Source of the DNA: Edaphobacter aggregans
GTDB lineage: Bacteria; Acidobacteriota; Terriglobia; Terriglobales; Acidobacteriaceae
Assembly: GCA_022736715.1 (NCBI GenBank)
Contig: DZDJ01000006.1
Span: 1 to 61,944, forward strand
Length of the DNA stretch: 61,944 bases
Direction: 5' to 3'
Of the stretch, positions 17,367 to 24,855 are shown in pieces. A program made the position numbers and the translations under genes. Positions within the stretch are counted from its first letter, which is position 1; each line of letters opens with the position of its first letter. The notes below the pieces were generated by a model. The model did no database searches and was not told the origin of the DNA. It saw nothing but the letters and a program-made list of their open reading frames with translations.

Positions 17367-18470
17367 ATGGCCAATCTGATCTTTCTCGTCCTGCTCACCG
17401 TCTTCAGCGCCGGCGTGCTCACCTGGGGCATCCGCACCCTGCCGCAGGAGCGCTGGCAGATGATGGCCGCCGTGCCGCTGCATAAACGCGCCGATGGTCA
17501 CTGGGACGCGCTGAACCTCACCTACTACGGTTTTTTCTCAGCCTCCGCGTATGCCTTCGGCTCCGTACTGGTGCTGCTGCTCGCCGCTTCTGCGGGCATT
17601 GCTCCGCGCATCAGCGGCACGCTACTCGCCATCACGCTCGGCATCTGCGCCCCCGCATCCAAACTGATTGCACGCATTGTTGAAAAAAAGCGCCACACCT
17701 TCACCATCGGCGGCGCGTCTTTCCTTGGCATCCTTCTGATGCCGCCCTTGTTTGTCACCGCAAAAATCCTGCTGCCCATTGTTGCGCCATCGGCCGCAGT
17801 CAGCTTTGCCGTGCTGCCCATGCTCGCCGCCTCCGCCATTGCCTACACCTTCGGCGAAGGCTTCGGACGCCTCGCCTGCCTCAGTTTCGGTTGTTGTTAC
17901 GGCATGCCCGTTCGCCAGGCGCGCATCATGTCCAACCCGCTCGTGCGCTTTCTGGCCAGCTACGCACTCATCTTCGAAGGCGAAACCAAGAAGACCGCCT
18001 ACGAATCCCGACTGGCCGGCGAGCCGCTGTTGCCCGTACAGGCCATCACCGCCGTGCTCTACTGCGCCACCGGCATCGCCGCTACCGCGCTCTTCTTCAG
18101 CAATCACCCCGCCTGGGCGCTGCTGCTGGCCATCACGGTCACGCAGGCCTGGCGCGCGTATTCAGAATTCCTCCGCGCAGACTTTCGCGGCACGCACCGC
18201 TTCTCCATCTACCAGCGCATGAGCCTCATCGGCCTCGCCTATACCGTTGCCGTGGTTGTGCTGCTGCAGCTTCCCGCTGTCCACGCCATATTACAACTCT
18301 CGACCACAGCCGCCGCCACTCCGCAGATGGCCCGTGGACTCGCCATCTTCGCCTCGCCTGTGTTACTGATTGCCATCCAGTTGCTGTGGACCGCCATGTT
18401 TCTCTGGATCGGACGCAGCTCCGTCACCGGAGCCAACATCAGCTTTTTTGTCCGCCGCGAGCGAGTATAG
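17367..18470 (+). CDS. Lgt-like (prolipoprotein diacylglyceryl transferase family) membrane protein
   Basis: 367 residues with seven or more membrane helices. The Lgt-family core is seen as AYTFGEGFGRLACLSFGCCYGMP followed by the LPVQAITAVLYCATG stretch. The Cys-rich GRLACLSFGCCYG variant marks Lgt-like paralogues rather than the housekeeping Lgt. It may transfer a diacylglyceryl or similar group from phosphatidylglycerol to an unknown acceptor. The ATG chosen has AGGGGAG six bases upstream; another ATG two codons earlier would be too close. It follows the Psd-like gene by 12 bases, clearly in one operon. Confidence 0.7.
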   Translation: MANLIFLVLLTVFSAGVLTWGIRTLPQERWQMMAAVPLHKRADGHWDALNLTYYGFFSASAYAFGSVLVLLLAASAGIAPRISGTLLAITLGICAPASKLIARIVEKKRHTFTIGGASFLGILLMPPLFVTAKILLPIVAPSAAVSFAVLPMLAASAIAYTFGEGFGRLACLSFGCCYGMPVRQARIMSNPLVRFLASYALIFEGETKKTAYESRLAGEPLLPVQAITAVLYCATGIAATALFFSNHPAWALLLAITVTQAWRAYSEFLRADFRGTHRFSIYQRMSLIGLAYTVAVVVLLQLPAVHAILQLSTTAAATPQMARGLAIFASPVLLIAIQLLWTAMFLWIGRSSVTGANISFFVRRERV

Positions 18471-18528
18471 GCCACACAACCTGCACGGGAAGAGTGCGGC
18501 TGATATGCTTTAATCAGTTGATTTCATC

Positions 18529-20451
18529 ATGGCCATTCGCTCATTGCATACACAGTCCCCGGCGAACGATATAGATGCCGCCCATTCCCGCCGTAATGCT
18601 TCCATTCTGCTGACGCTCCTCTTCATCGCGGTCTACTTCTGTTCGCTTTTTTCTCCCCCACTGCTCGATGATGCCGACGCCACCCACGCCGATGCCGCGC
18701 GCCACATGGCCGTCACCGGAGACTGGGTCACCCTCTACGTCAACGGCATCCGCTATCTGGAAAAGCCGCCGCTGCCCTACTGGGTCACCGCCATCGATTA
18801 CCACCTCTTCGGATTCAACGTCTTTGCCACGCATCTGCCCATCGCCATCGCTGTGCTGCTGCTGGCCCTGCTGGCCCGCGCCTGGGCAAGACGTGCGTAT
18901 GGCGAACGCGCCGCTACTTATGCCGCGCTGGGTGTGCTCACCTCTGTCGGCGTCTTCCTGTTTACGCGCTACTTCATTCCAGACGTTGTGCTCACGCTCT
19001 TCCTTGGCGTGTCGCTCTACTGCTTCCTGCTTGGCCTGGAATTGCAAAGCACGCCGCTCCTCTATGGCATCTACGTGGCACTGGCCTGCGCCGTGCTCAC
19101 CAAAGGGCTGGTTGCTCCTGTCTTTTTCATCGGCTCTGTCATCATCTATCTCTGGCTCACCGGCGAGTGGCACCGCTGGCGCGAACTTCGCCCATTTTCC
19201 GGGCTGTTGCTCTTCCTTATTCTGGCTGCGCCGTGGCACATCCTGGCTGGCCTGCGCAATCCTACTGAGGGTCATCCCGGCCCCATCCCCACCTACGGCA
19301 ACCACTACGGCTTCTTCTGGTTCTACTTCATCAATGAGCACGTGCTGCGCTTCCTCGGCAAGCGCTATCCGGTGGACTACAACAAGCTGCCCGGCTACCT
19401 CTTCTGGAGCCTGCATCTGGTCTGGCTCTTTCCCTGGAGTCTGTTCTTCCCTGTTGCGCTCCAACAGGCATGGCAGCGCTGGAAGCTGTTCCACGCAACC
19501 CAGGTTCCCATGCTGCAACGCCTGCGCAACCTGGACTTCACCGGAAAATCCACACTGCTGCTCAGTATTTATGCAGCCGTAGTTCTGGTCTTCTTTTCCA
19601 TCTCCACCAATCAGGAGTACTACACCTTTCCAGCCTATCTGCCGCTGCTGGTGCTCACCGCGGCCGCACTGGCGCGCGCAGAGCGGAACTCCAGCAAAGA
19701 GACCCGCCCCAGCCGCTGGTTGACCGGCGCACATGCCTTCTACGCCATCATCGGCATCGGCGTCGCCATTGCGCTGGCCTATGGACTCTGGACAGCGCGC
19801 CATCTGCCCTTTGAACCCGACATCGGTTCGCTGCTCGCGCATCGCGGTGTAGGCGACTACACGCTCTCGATGTCACACTTCTTTGACCTCACCGGCCGCT
19901 CCTTCGCCGCACTACGCCTGCCCGCCGCACTGGCCCTGATCGCCTTCGCGCTCGGCCCCTGGATCGCATGGCGGCTGCGCGCGCGCCGTCGCGATTTCGC
20001 CAGCACCGTGGCCGTCGCGCTCACCAGCGCCCTCTTCCTGATCGCTGCGCATATCGCACTCGCCCGCTTTGGCCCGATGCTCTCTTCGCAGGCCTTCGCG
20101 CAGACCATTAATCGCCTGACAAAGCCTGGCACCGCCGGAGCCAGCGATGTCATCTACCTATATGGCGACCAGTCCTACGGCTCGTCCATCCCGTTCTATA
20201 CCGGGCGCGTCGTCGATCTGGTCAACGGCCGCAGCAGCTCCATGATCTGGGGCTCCACCTACACCGATGCGCCGCACATCTTCCTCACCAACCAGAACCT
20301 GCTCGACACCTGGGGCAAAGGCCCGCGCAAGCTGATGTTTGTTCCCCTGGAAAAGCGCGATCAGGTGGATGCGCTGCTGGGCAATCGCCAGTACCTCCTC
20401 CAAGAGCTCTCCGGCAAAGCGCTCATCACCGACAGGCCCATGCCGCAATAA
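18529..20451 (+). CDS. GT39/ArnT-like polyprenyl-phosphate glycosyltransferase
   Basis: 640 residues. An N-terminal membrane helix is followed by the GT-C acidic loop (LLDDADATHADAARHMAVTGDW) and KPPLPYWVTAIDY, then 10-12 helices and a periplasmic C-terminal domain. This is the arrangement of ArnT and protein O-mannosyltransferase relatives that use polyprenyl-phosphate sugars on the periplasmic face. Acceptors are lipid A, proteins or other envelope lipids and cannot be told here. It lies 58 bases after the Lgt-like gene in the same direction, possibly in the same envelope-modification pathway. Confidence 0.85.
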   Translation: MAIRSLHTQSPANDIDAAHSRRNASILLTLLFIAVYFCSLFSPPLLDDADATHADAARHMAVTGDWVTLYVNGIRYLEKPPLPYWVTAIDYHLFGFNVFATHLPIAIAVLLLALLARAWARRAYGERAATYAALGVLTSVGVFLFTRYFIPDVVLTLFLGVSLYCFLLGLELQSTPLLYGIYVALACAVLTKGLVAPVFFIGSVIIYLWLTGEWHRWRELRPFSGLLLFLILAAPWHILAGLRNPTEGHPGPIPTYGNHYGFFWFYFINEHVLRFLGKRYPVDYNKLPGYLFWSLHLVWLFPWSLFFPVALQQAWQRWKLFHATQVPMLQRLRNLDFTGKSTLLLSIYAAVVLVFFSISTNQEYYTFPAYLPLLVLTAAALARAERNSSKETRPSRWLTGAHAFYAIIGIGVAIALAYGLWTARHLPFEPDIGSLLAHRGVGDYTLSMSHFFDLTGRSFAALRLPAALALIAFALGPWIAWRLRARRRDFASTVAVALTSALFLIAAHIALARFGPMLSSQAFAQTINRLTKPGTAGASDVIYLYGDQSYGSSIPFYTGRVVDLVNGRSSSMIWGSTYTDAPHIFLTNQNLLDTWGKGPRKLMFVPLEKRDQVDALLGNRQYLLQELSGKALITDRPMPQ

Positions 20452-20494
20452 ACGCGCAACAGCCTGCAACCCACGCCAGCACTCAACAGAAACA

Positions 20495-20530
20495 GCGTGC
20501 GATGCTCTTCTGCAACAGAGCACCGCACGC
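20495..20530. terminator. Hairpin between convergent genes
   Basis: GCGTGCG and TGCTC pair with GAGCA and CGCACGC with one internal mismatch. A T-rich tract follows only when read leftward, so it most likely terminates the SDR gene and may block read-through in both directions. Confidence 0.55.
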
Positions 20531-20544
20531 CGCTCAGGAATGCC

Positions 20545-21294
20545 TTACCAGGGCAGCGGCTTGCCCAGATGAAAATATCCGCCCGTCGGCCCATCAGCCG
20601 CCAGCGTGGCCAGTTCAACCGAGGTCTTTGCGCCATCCGGCACTTCCATCGGCGCAGCATCTGTGCCCATGTCGGTCTTCACCCAGCCCGGATGCGCAGA
20701 GTTCACCTTGACCGGCGTCTCCTTCAACTCATGCGCCAGATGGATTGTGAATGCGTTCAACGCCGTTTTGGAGGCGTCGTAGGCAAACTTCTTGGCGGCA
20801 TAAATCGGCGAATCTGGAGACGAGTGCAGCGTCAGCGAACCCAGAATGCTCGACAGGTTCACAATGCGTCCGGCATCACTCTTGCGAATCAGCGGCAGCA
20901 GTGTCTGCGTCAGCGCAACCAGCGCAAAGAAGTTGGTGTTGAAGGTCCGCTGCAGCACTTCCTGCGATGTGGTGCTGGTGAAGTTGCCCTCCCAGCCACC
21001 TTCGTCAATCGCAATGCCCGCATTGTTCACCAGGATGTCCAGTTTGCCAAACTGCCGTTCAATAAAGTCCTTCACTGCAACGTGATCCGCAAAGTTCGTC
21101 ACGTCCAGCTTTACCGCGTGCGCCGTAATACCATCTTCCGTTCTCAGCTTCGCTGCCGCTTCTTCACCCTTGGCCGCATCGCGGGCACCCACCAGCACCG
21201 CAATGCCCAGTTTGCCCAACTGGCGCGCCGTTTCCAGACCTATTCCCTTGTTCGCTCCGGTAATCAGAGCAACCCTACCTTGATTTGCAGCCAT
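20545..21294 (-). CDS. Short-chain dehydrogenase/reductase (carbonyl-reductase-like)
   Basis: 249 residues, a classical SDR. The NADP(H)-binding motif TGANKGIG is at about 12-19, NNAG at about 89-92, the catalytic Ser in RIVNLSS, and YDASK carries Tyr-x3-Lys. The opening VALITGANKGIGLETARQLG and the insert before the active-site Tyr resemble carbonyl-reductase-type plant and bacterial SDRs. The substrate is unknown. The gene stands alone. Confidence 0.9.
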   Translation of the reverse strand: MAANQGRVALITGANKGIGLETARQLGKLGIAVLVGARDAAKGEEAAAKLRTEDGITAHAVKLDVTNFADHVAVKDFIERQFGKLDILVNNAGIAIDEGGWEGNFTSTTSQEVLQRTFNTNFFALVALTQTLLPLIRKSDAGRIVNLSSILGSLTLHSSPDSPIYAAKKFAYDASKTALNAFTIHLAHELKETPVKVNSAHPGWVKTDMGTDAAPMEVPDGAKTSVELATLAADGPTGGYFHLGKPLPW

Positions 21295-21779
21295 TGTTCC
21301 CCCATCTGTCCTGCGAATATTCTCTTCCGGAATACCAAGTTAGATGCCCATGCACCTGCTGCGATTCATCGAATCTTCAGCGCGGCACCGCATCCGTGCG
21401 CAACCCCATCCCGCCGGTGCCGCTGCCCCACCCCACACCCCTTCCAGCATTGTGAACTCCGCGCAAACCAGCCGTCGTGCCGCGCTGTTGCAGGTCAAAC
21501 TGTGCCCGCACCATTGCTGATGCAGGCTCTGATTCCAACAGAATCTGTCGCATCCGCAAAGCCTTCACTGTGTCGCCCGGTGCTGCTCTGCTCCCCGGAG
21601 TAGCCGGGGACATACATCCCCGCAGCCCCTGCCATCCTGCTCGAAAATTTCTCTGTTGTGTTGCACAGAAAAAGGAGTAATATCCAGCCCAAACGGACCT
21701 TCTACCCCCGTGCCCGCCCATCCAATGCGGACCCGCCCGGTACTTGGCCCGGCTCCCGATCGATAGAAAGGGGTGCATC
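21295..21779. other. Intergenic stretch of 485 bases without a confident gene
   Basis: Divergent promoter space between the SDR and a small membrane protein. It has a CCCCGG-AGTAG-CCGGGG hairpin near 21594-21610. A leftward reading frame of 136 codons runs through it, but it has no good ribosome-binding site and atypical composition. Confidence 0.5.
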
Positions 21780-22049
21780 ATGTCCATGGTGCCTCTGTTA
21801 TGGATTGTATGGGCCGTGCTTGCCGCAGCATTTCTGGCTGTACTGGCCTATCGTGGAACCATCACCCGCTATGAGGAAGACCAGCTCTTTCTGGCCGAAG
21901 GCATGTCGAGTGAGCATCAGGAACAGAACAAAATTGTCCAGAAGTGCCACAGAATTGATCCGTTCGTTCGCATTCTGGGGGGTGCGACCGGAGCCTTGAC
22001 CGTTGCCATTATCGGTTTCTACGTCTACGACGCGTTGAGACAGCTCTGA
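21780..22049 (+). CDS. Small two-helix membrane protein, function unknown
   Basis: 89 residues. A first membrane helix (about 4-23), a polar middle with charged residues and one Cys, and a second helix (about 65-83). AAAGGGGTG precedes the ATG. No family is recognised; codon use and the ribosome-binding site support a real gene. The next gene encodes tandem universal stress domains. Confidence 0.6.
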   Translation: MSMVPLLWIVWAVLAAAFLAVLAYRGTITRYEEDQLFLAEGMSSEHQEQNKIVQKCHRIDPFVRILGGATGALTVAIIGFYVYDALRQL

Positions 22050-22078
22050 TTTCTCCAGCTCTTGCTGGCATAACCGGA

Positions 22079-22110
22079 GGCCACTGCCATCGGCGCTGAT
22101 AGCGGTGGCC
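22079..22110 (+). terminator. GC-rich hairpin after the small membrane protein gene
   Basis: GGCCACTGC pairs with GCGGTGGCC (one T-G pair) about 30 bases past the stop. There is no strong T tract, so efficiency is uncertain. Confidence 0.45.
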
Positions 22111-22231
22111 CTGACATTCTCGTCCTTTGCGCACCGTTACTGCTTTTCTGTTTTCAGCCCTGTGACCATCATCACCGAATTCCCGCGGTCCGCAACCTAA
22201 GGTGGTGGAGTAGAGCACAGGAGGAACTCCC

Positions 22232-23107
22232 ATGTTGCCCGCCAAATTAGATCGCATCATGCTGGCCACCGACTTCACCGAATCCTCCACCAGGGCGCAG
22301 GCCTATGCTGTTGCTCTGGCAAACCGCTACGCCGCCCGACTGCTGGTCGTCCACATTCTGGACATCACCCTGACCGCCTACAATCCGGAGGCCTCCATCG
22401 GTCTCGCCATGCAGACCCTGCGCAAGCGCGCAGAAGAAGGCATGCAGCGCGTCATGCGGGAGGTACAGGGCCAGGTCTCCGCAGTCGAATCCGTCGTGCG
22501 CGAAGGCGAACCGCCCGCGGAGATCATCCGCGCCGCGCAGGAACTCGATGCCGACCTGATCGTCATGGGCACCAGCGGCGCGCATGGGCTCAAGCGCGTC
22601 GTGCTTGGCTCGGCGGCCGAAACCGTCGTACACCGCGCAAAGACTGCCGTGCTCACCGTTGGCCCGCACGTGCCGCTTCCCCCATCGCATCCGCTGCGTT
22701 TCCACAACATTCTTTGCGCCACGGATCTTCGCCCGGACTCCCGCGCGGCCGTCAACTTCAGCTTCTCTCTGGCCGAATCAGAGAACTCCGGCGCGGAAGT
22801 CACCCTGGTCCACGTCACTCCCGGCAGTCCGCGCGAGCCTTCCGGCCAGCAACTGGTGGATGCCCGCCTGCAGGCCGCACTGGAGGAGTACATTCCAAAA
22901 AGCGCCACCAGCGGATGGCACGCACAGGCCCGCGTGCTGCACGGTGACCCCGCCAAGGAGATTCGCCACCTGATTGAATGCAATCAGGTCGATCTGGCCG
23001 TACTCGCCGCGCATCGCTCTTCCATCTGGTCCACGCACCTGCTGGAGGGCCCGGCCTATCAGGTGATGGCAGAGGCCCCCTGCCCGGTGCTGACGTTATG
23101 CGCCTGA
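22232..23107 (+). CDS. Tandem universal stress protein (two UspA domains)
   Basis: 291 residues with two Usp domains. The first (about 1-145) begins LDRIMLATDFTESS and ends with the ATP-binding signature GTSGAHGLKRVVLGSAAETVV. The second (about 155-291) begins HNILCATDLRPDSRAAV and is more degenerate, with AAHRSSIWSTHLLEGPAYQVM in place of the canonical nucleotide loop. Such proteins bind ATP and help survival in starvation, hypoxia or envelope stress. A CRP/FNR regulator and an HdeD-like gene follow on the same strand, a plausible stress neighbourhood. Confidence 0.92.
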   Translation: MLPAKLDRIMLATDFTESSTRAQAYAVALANRYAARLLVVHILDITLTAYNPEASIGLAMQTLRKRAEEGMQRVMREVQGQVSAVESVVREGEPPAEIIRAAQELDADLIVMGTSGAHGLKRVVLGSAAETVVHRAKTAVLTVGPHVPLPPSHPLRFHNILCATDLRPDSRAAVNFSFSLAESENSGAEVTLVHVTPGSPREPSGQQLVDARLQAALEEYIPKSATSGWHAQARVLHGDPAKEIRHLIECNQVDLAVLAAHRSSIWSTHLLEGPAYQVMAEAPCPVLTLCA

Positions 23108-23189
23108 CCAGCGGGACTGATTGTTGCAGTAAACTCCGGTGCTGCGGGAGTACCTTACTTCCACAGCACCAACTTTCGAGGACGTGACC

Positions 23190-23933
23190 ATGCAGAGTCC
23201 GGCCTTCATTTCCGGCAAGCCGCAGGAGGCCTCCTGCCTTGCCTGCACCAGCCATAAGTTACGCTACTTCTGCGATCTTTCCCCGGTTGCACTCGCAGAT
23301 CTCGACGCGCTTGGCGAAGTCTTCCACCATCCCCGCGGCGTCCTGCTTTTTCGCGAAGGCAACGCCCCTCAGGCCGTCTACATTTTGTGCTCCGGACAGG
23401 TCAAGCTCTTCTGCAGCTCCGAGGAAGGCAAAATCCTCATCCTCAAGCTCGCCTCTGCCGGAGACCTGCTGGGTCTGAGCGCCGCCATTGCAGAGGAACC
23501 CTACGAAGCCTCCGCCGAAACACTGGAGCCAACCCAGATCAAACGCATTCGCCAACAGGATTTTTTAAGTTTTCTCGACCGCCACGGTGAATGCAGCCGC
23601 CGCGCAGCTTTCGTCATCGCGCAGGACTACCGTGCCGTGCTGGCCGATGCACGCCGCCTGGCCCTCTCCGGCTCTGCCGCCGGCAAGGTGGCACACATCC
23701 TGCTGGAGTGGGGGCGCACATCCTCCTGCGACCACCCTGCCCGCCACGAAAACAACCACCCGCTGCAATTTACCATGCCGCTCACGCACGAAGATCTGGC
23801 CAGCATCGCAGGGACCTCCCGCGAAACCGTCACCCGCCTGCTCGGCCAGTTCCGGCGGGACGGCATCATCACCATGCACGGCAGCACACTCACCATCTGC
23901 AAGCCACAGAAGCTCCAGTCGCTCATTGCATAG
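23190..23933 (+). CDS. CRP/FNR family regulator with an N-terminal cysteine cluster
   Basis: 247 residues. A cyclic-nucleotide-like beta-roll (GVLLFREGNAPQAVYILCSGQVKL) is followed by the dimer helix and a winged HTH (LTHEDLASIAGTSRETVTRLLGQFRRDGII). The N-terminus has Cys16-x2-Cys19-x8-Cys28, reminiscent of FNR's cluster ligands but with wider spacing; Cys67 or Cys75 could be a fourth ligand. This hints at redox or oxygen sensing, not proven. The ATG chosen follows GAGGACG; a longer frame begins upstream. Confidence 0.87.
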   Translation: MQSPAFISGKPQEASCLACTSHKLRYFCDLSPVALADLDALGEVFHHPRGVLLFREGNAPQAVYILCSGQVKLFCSSEEGKILILKLASAGDLLGLSAAIAEEPYEASAETLEPTQIKRIRQQDFLSFLDRHGECSRRAAFVIAQDYRAVLADARRLALSGSAAGKVAHILLEWGRTSSCDHPARHENNHPLQFTMPLTHEDLASIAGTSRETVTRLLGQFRRDGIITMHGSTLTICKPQKLQSLIA

Positions 23934-23968
23934 CATCCGCCGCGCTGGAAAATCACTGCACAAAGCAG

Positions 23969-24003
23969 GGACTCCCGATAGACTTGGGGTGATACGGGAG
24001 TCC
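23969..24003 (+). promoter_or_regulatory. Hairpin that can mask the HdeD-like gene RBS
   Basis: GGACTCCCG at 23969-23977 is the exact complement of CGGGAGTCC at 23995-24003. The right arm includes the GGGAG ribosome-binding site three bases from the ATG, so folding would block translation initiation. Confidence 0.5.
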
Positions 24004-24006
24004 TCC

Positions 24007-24603
24007 ATGAGCAACAGTGAACAGACCCTGAACGATCTGGCCTCCAGTTGGTGGCTCTTTTGCGTGCGCGGACTCTTCTCCGTCGCCTTTGGTCTGGTGA
24101 CCTTTCTGCTGCGCGATGGCATGGCCAGCGTGCTGGTGCAGCCGCTGGCCTTCGTCGCCTTTGTCGGCCTGCTTGGCCTGTACGCCATCTGCAATGGCCT
24201 GCTGCAACTCGGTGCCGGATGGAATGCCCGCGAGCATGGCCGCAGGCACTGGTGGCTCTGGGTCACCGAAGGCTCGCTGGGCACGGTGCTGGGCCTCGCC
24301 ATCTTCATCACGCTCACCGCATCCATGACCTCGCTCAGTCTGCTGGCTGCCATTTACGCGTTCTCCATCGGCCTGATCGAGCTCGGCATTGCCTGGAGAC
24401 TGCGCAAACATCTGGGAGACGAAATCCTGTTCGGAGCAGGCGGCCTGCTCTCCGTCGTTGCCGGTGTGGTTTTTATACTGCTGCGGAATGCCGCCATGGA
24501 AGAGGTTGCAGGCTGGCTGGCCGCGTATGCCTTCGTCTTCGGCGTCATCAAGATCGCCTACGCGCTTCGCCTGCGCGGACTGCGCAATATCCTGCCGAAC
24601 TGA
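24007..24603 (+). CDS. HdeD/DUF308 family membrane protein
   Basis: 198 residues with six membrane helices in three hairpins, as usual for DUF308. Markers are WWLFCVRGLFSVAFGLVTFL at the start and LFGAGGLLSVVAGVVFILL in the middle. HdeD is linked to acid resistance in E. coli; its molecular role is unknown. It lies 73 bases after the CRP/FNR gene and may be its target. Confidence 0.85.
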   Translation: MSNSEQTLNDLASSWWLFCVRGLFSVAFGLVTFLLRDGMASVLVQPLAFVAFVGLLGLYAICNGLLQLGAGWNAREHGRRHWWLWVTEGSLGTVLGLAIFITLTASMTSLSLLAAIYAFSIGLIELGIAWRLRKHLGDEILFGAGGLLSVVAGVVFILLRNAAMEEVAGWLAAYAFVFGVIKIAYALRLRGLRNILPN

Positions 24604-24632
24604 ATCGAAAATGCACCGCACGCCAAAGACAG

Positions 24633-24657
24633 AAACGGCGCTCCACGAGCGCCGTTT
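24633..24657 (+). terminator. Hairpin terminator after the HdeD-like gene
   Basis: AAACGGCGCT and AGCGCCGTTT form a perfect 10-bp stem with loop CCACG. The T tract is short. Confidence 0.6.
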
Positions 24658-24754
24658 ACCCGCCGAGGTACAGTGTTCATCTGCCACGGAACTTTGGCAT
24701 TAACCTGAATTCCTGCTGCCCCAACTTCACTTTCTTCAGCATCTCTCCACAACA

Positions 24755-24842
24755 CAAAAGGCCCCCGTATAAAACGAGAGCCTTGTTTGATGCTTTGTCA
24801 GCAGTCCGAAGGGACCCGTTTGCACAGGCCCCTTCAGACTGC
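24755..24842 (-). terminator. Two hairpins downstream of the coiled-coil porin gene
   Basis: Nearest the gene, GCAGTC-C-GAAGGG pairs with CCCTTC-A-GACTGC (24801-24842). Further on, AAGGCTCTCG pairs with CGGGGGCCTT (two mismatches) followed by TTGTG (24755-24786, read leftward). Together they probably terminate the leftward porin transcript. Confidence 0.55.
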
Positions 24843-24855
24843 GTAAGAACTACCC

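Noticed and set aside
21377-21787. A 136-codon leftward frame in the SDR/small-membrane-protein gap
   Set aside because: No RBS, odd composition, and no recognisable domain; might be a decayed gene but this cannot be supported.
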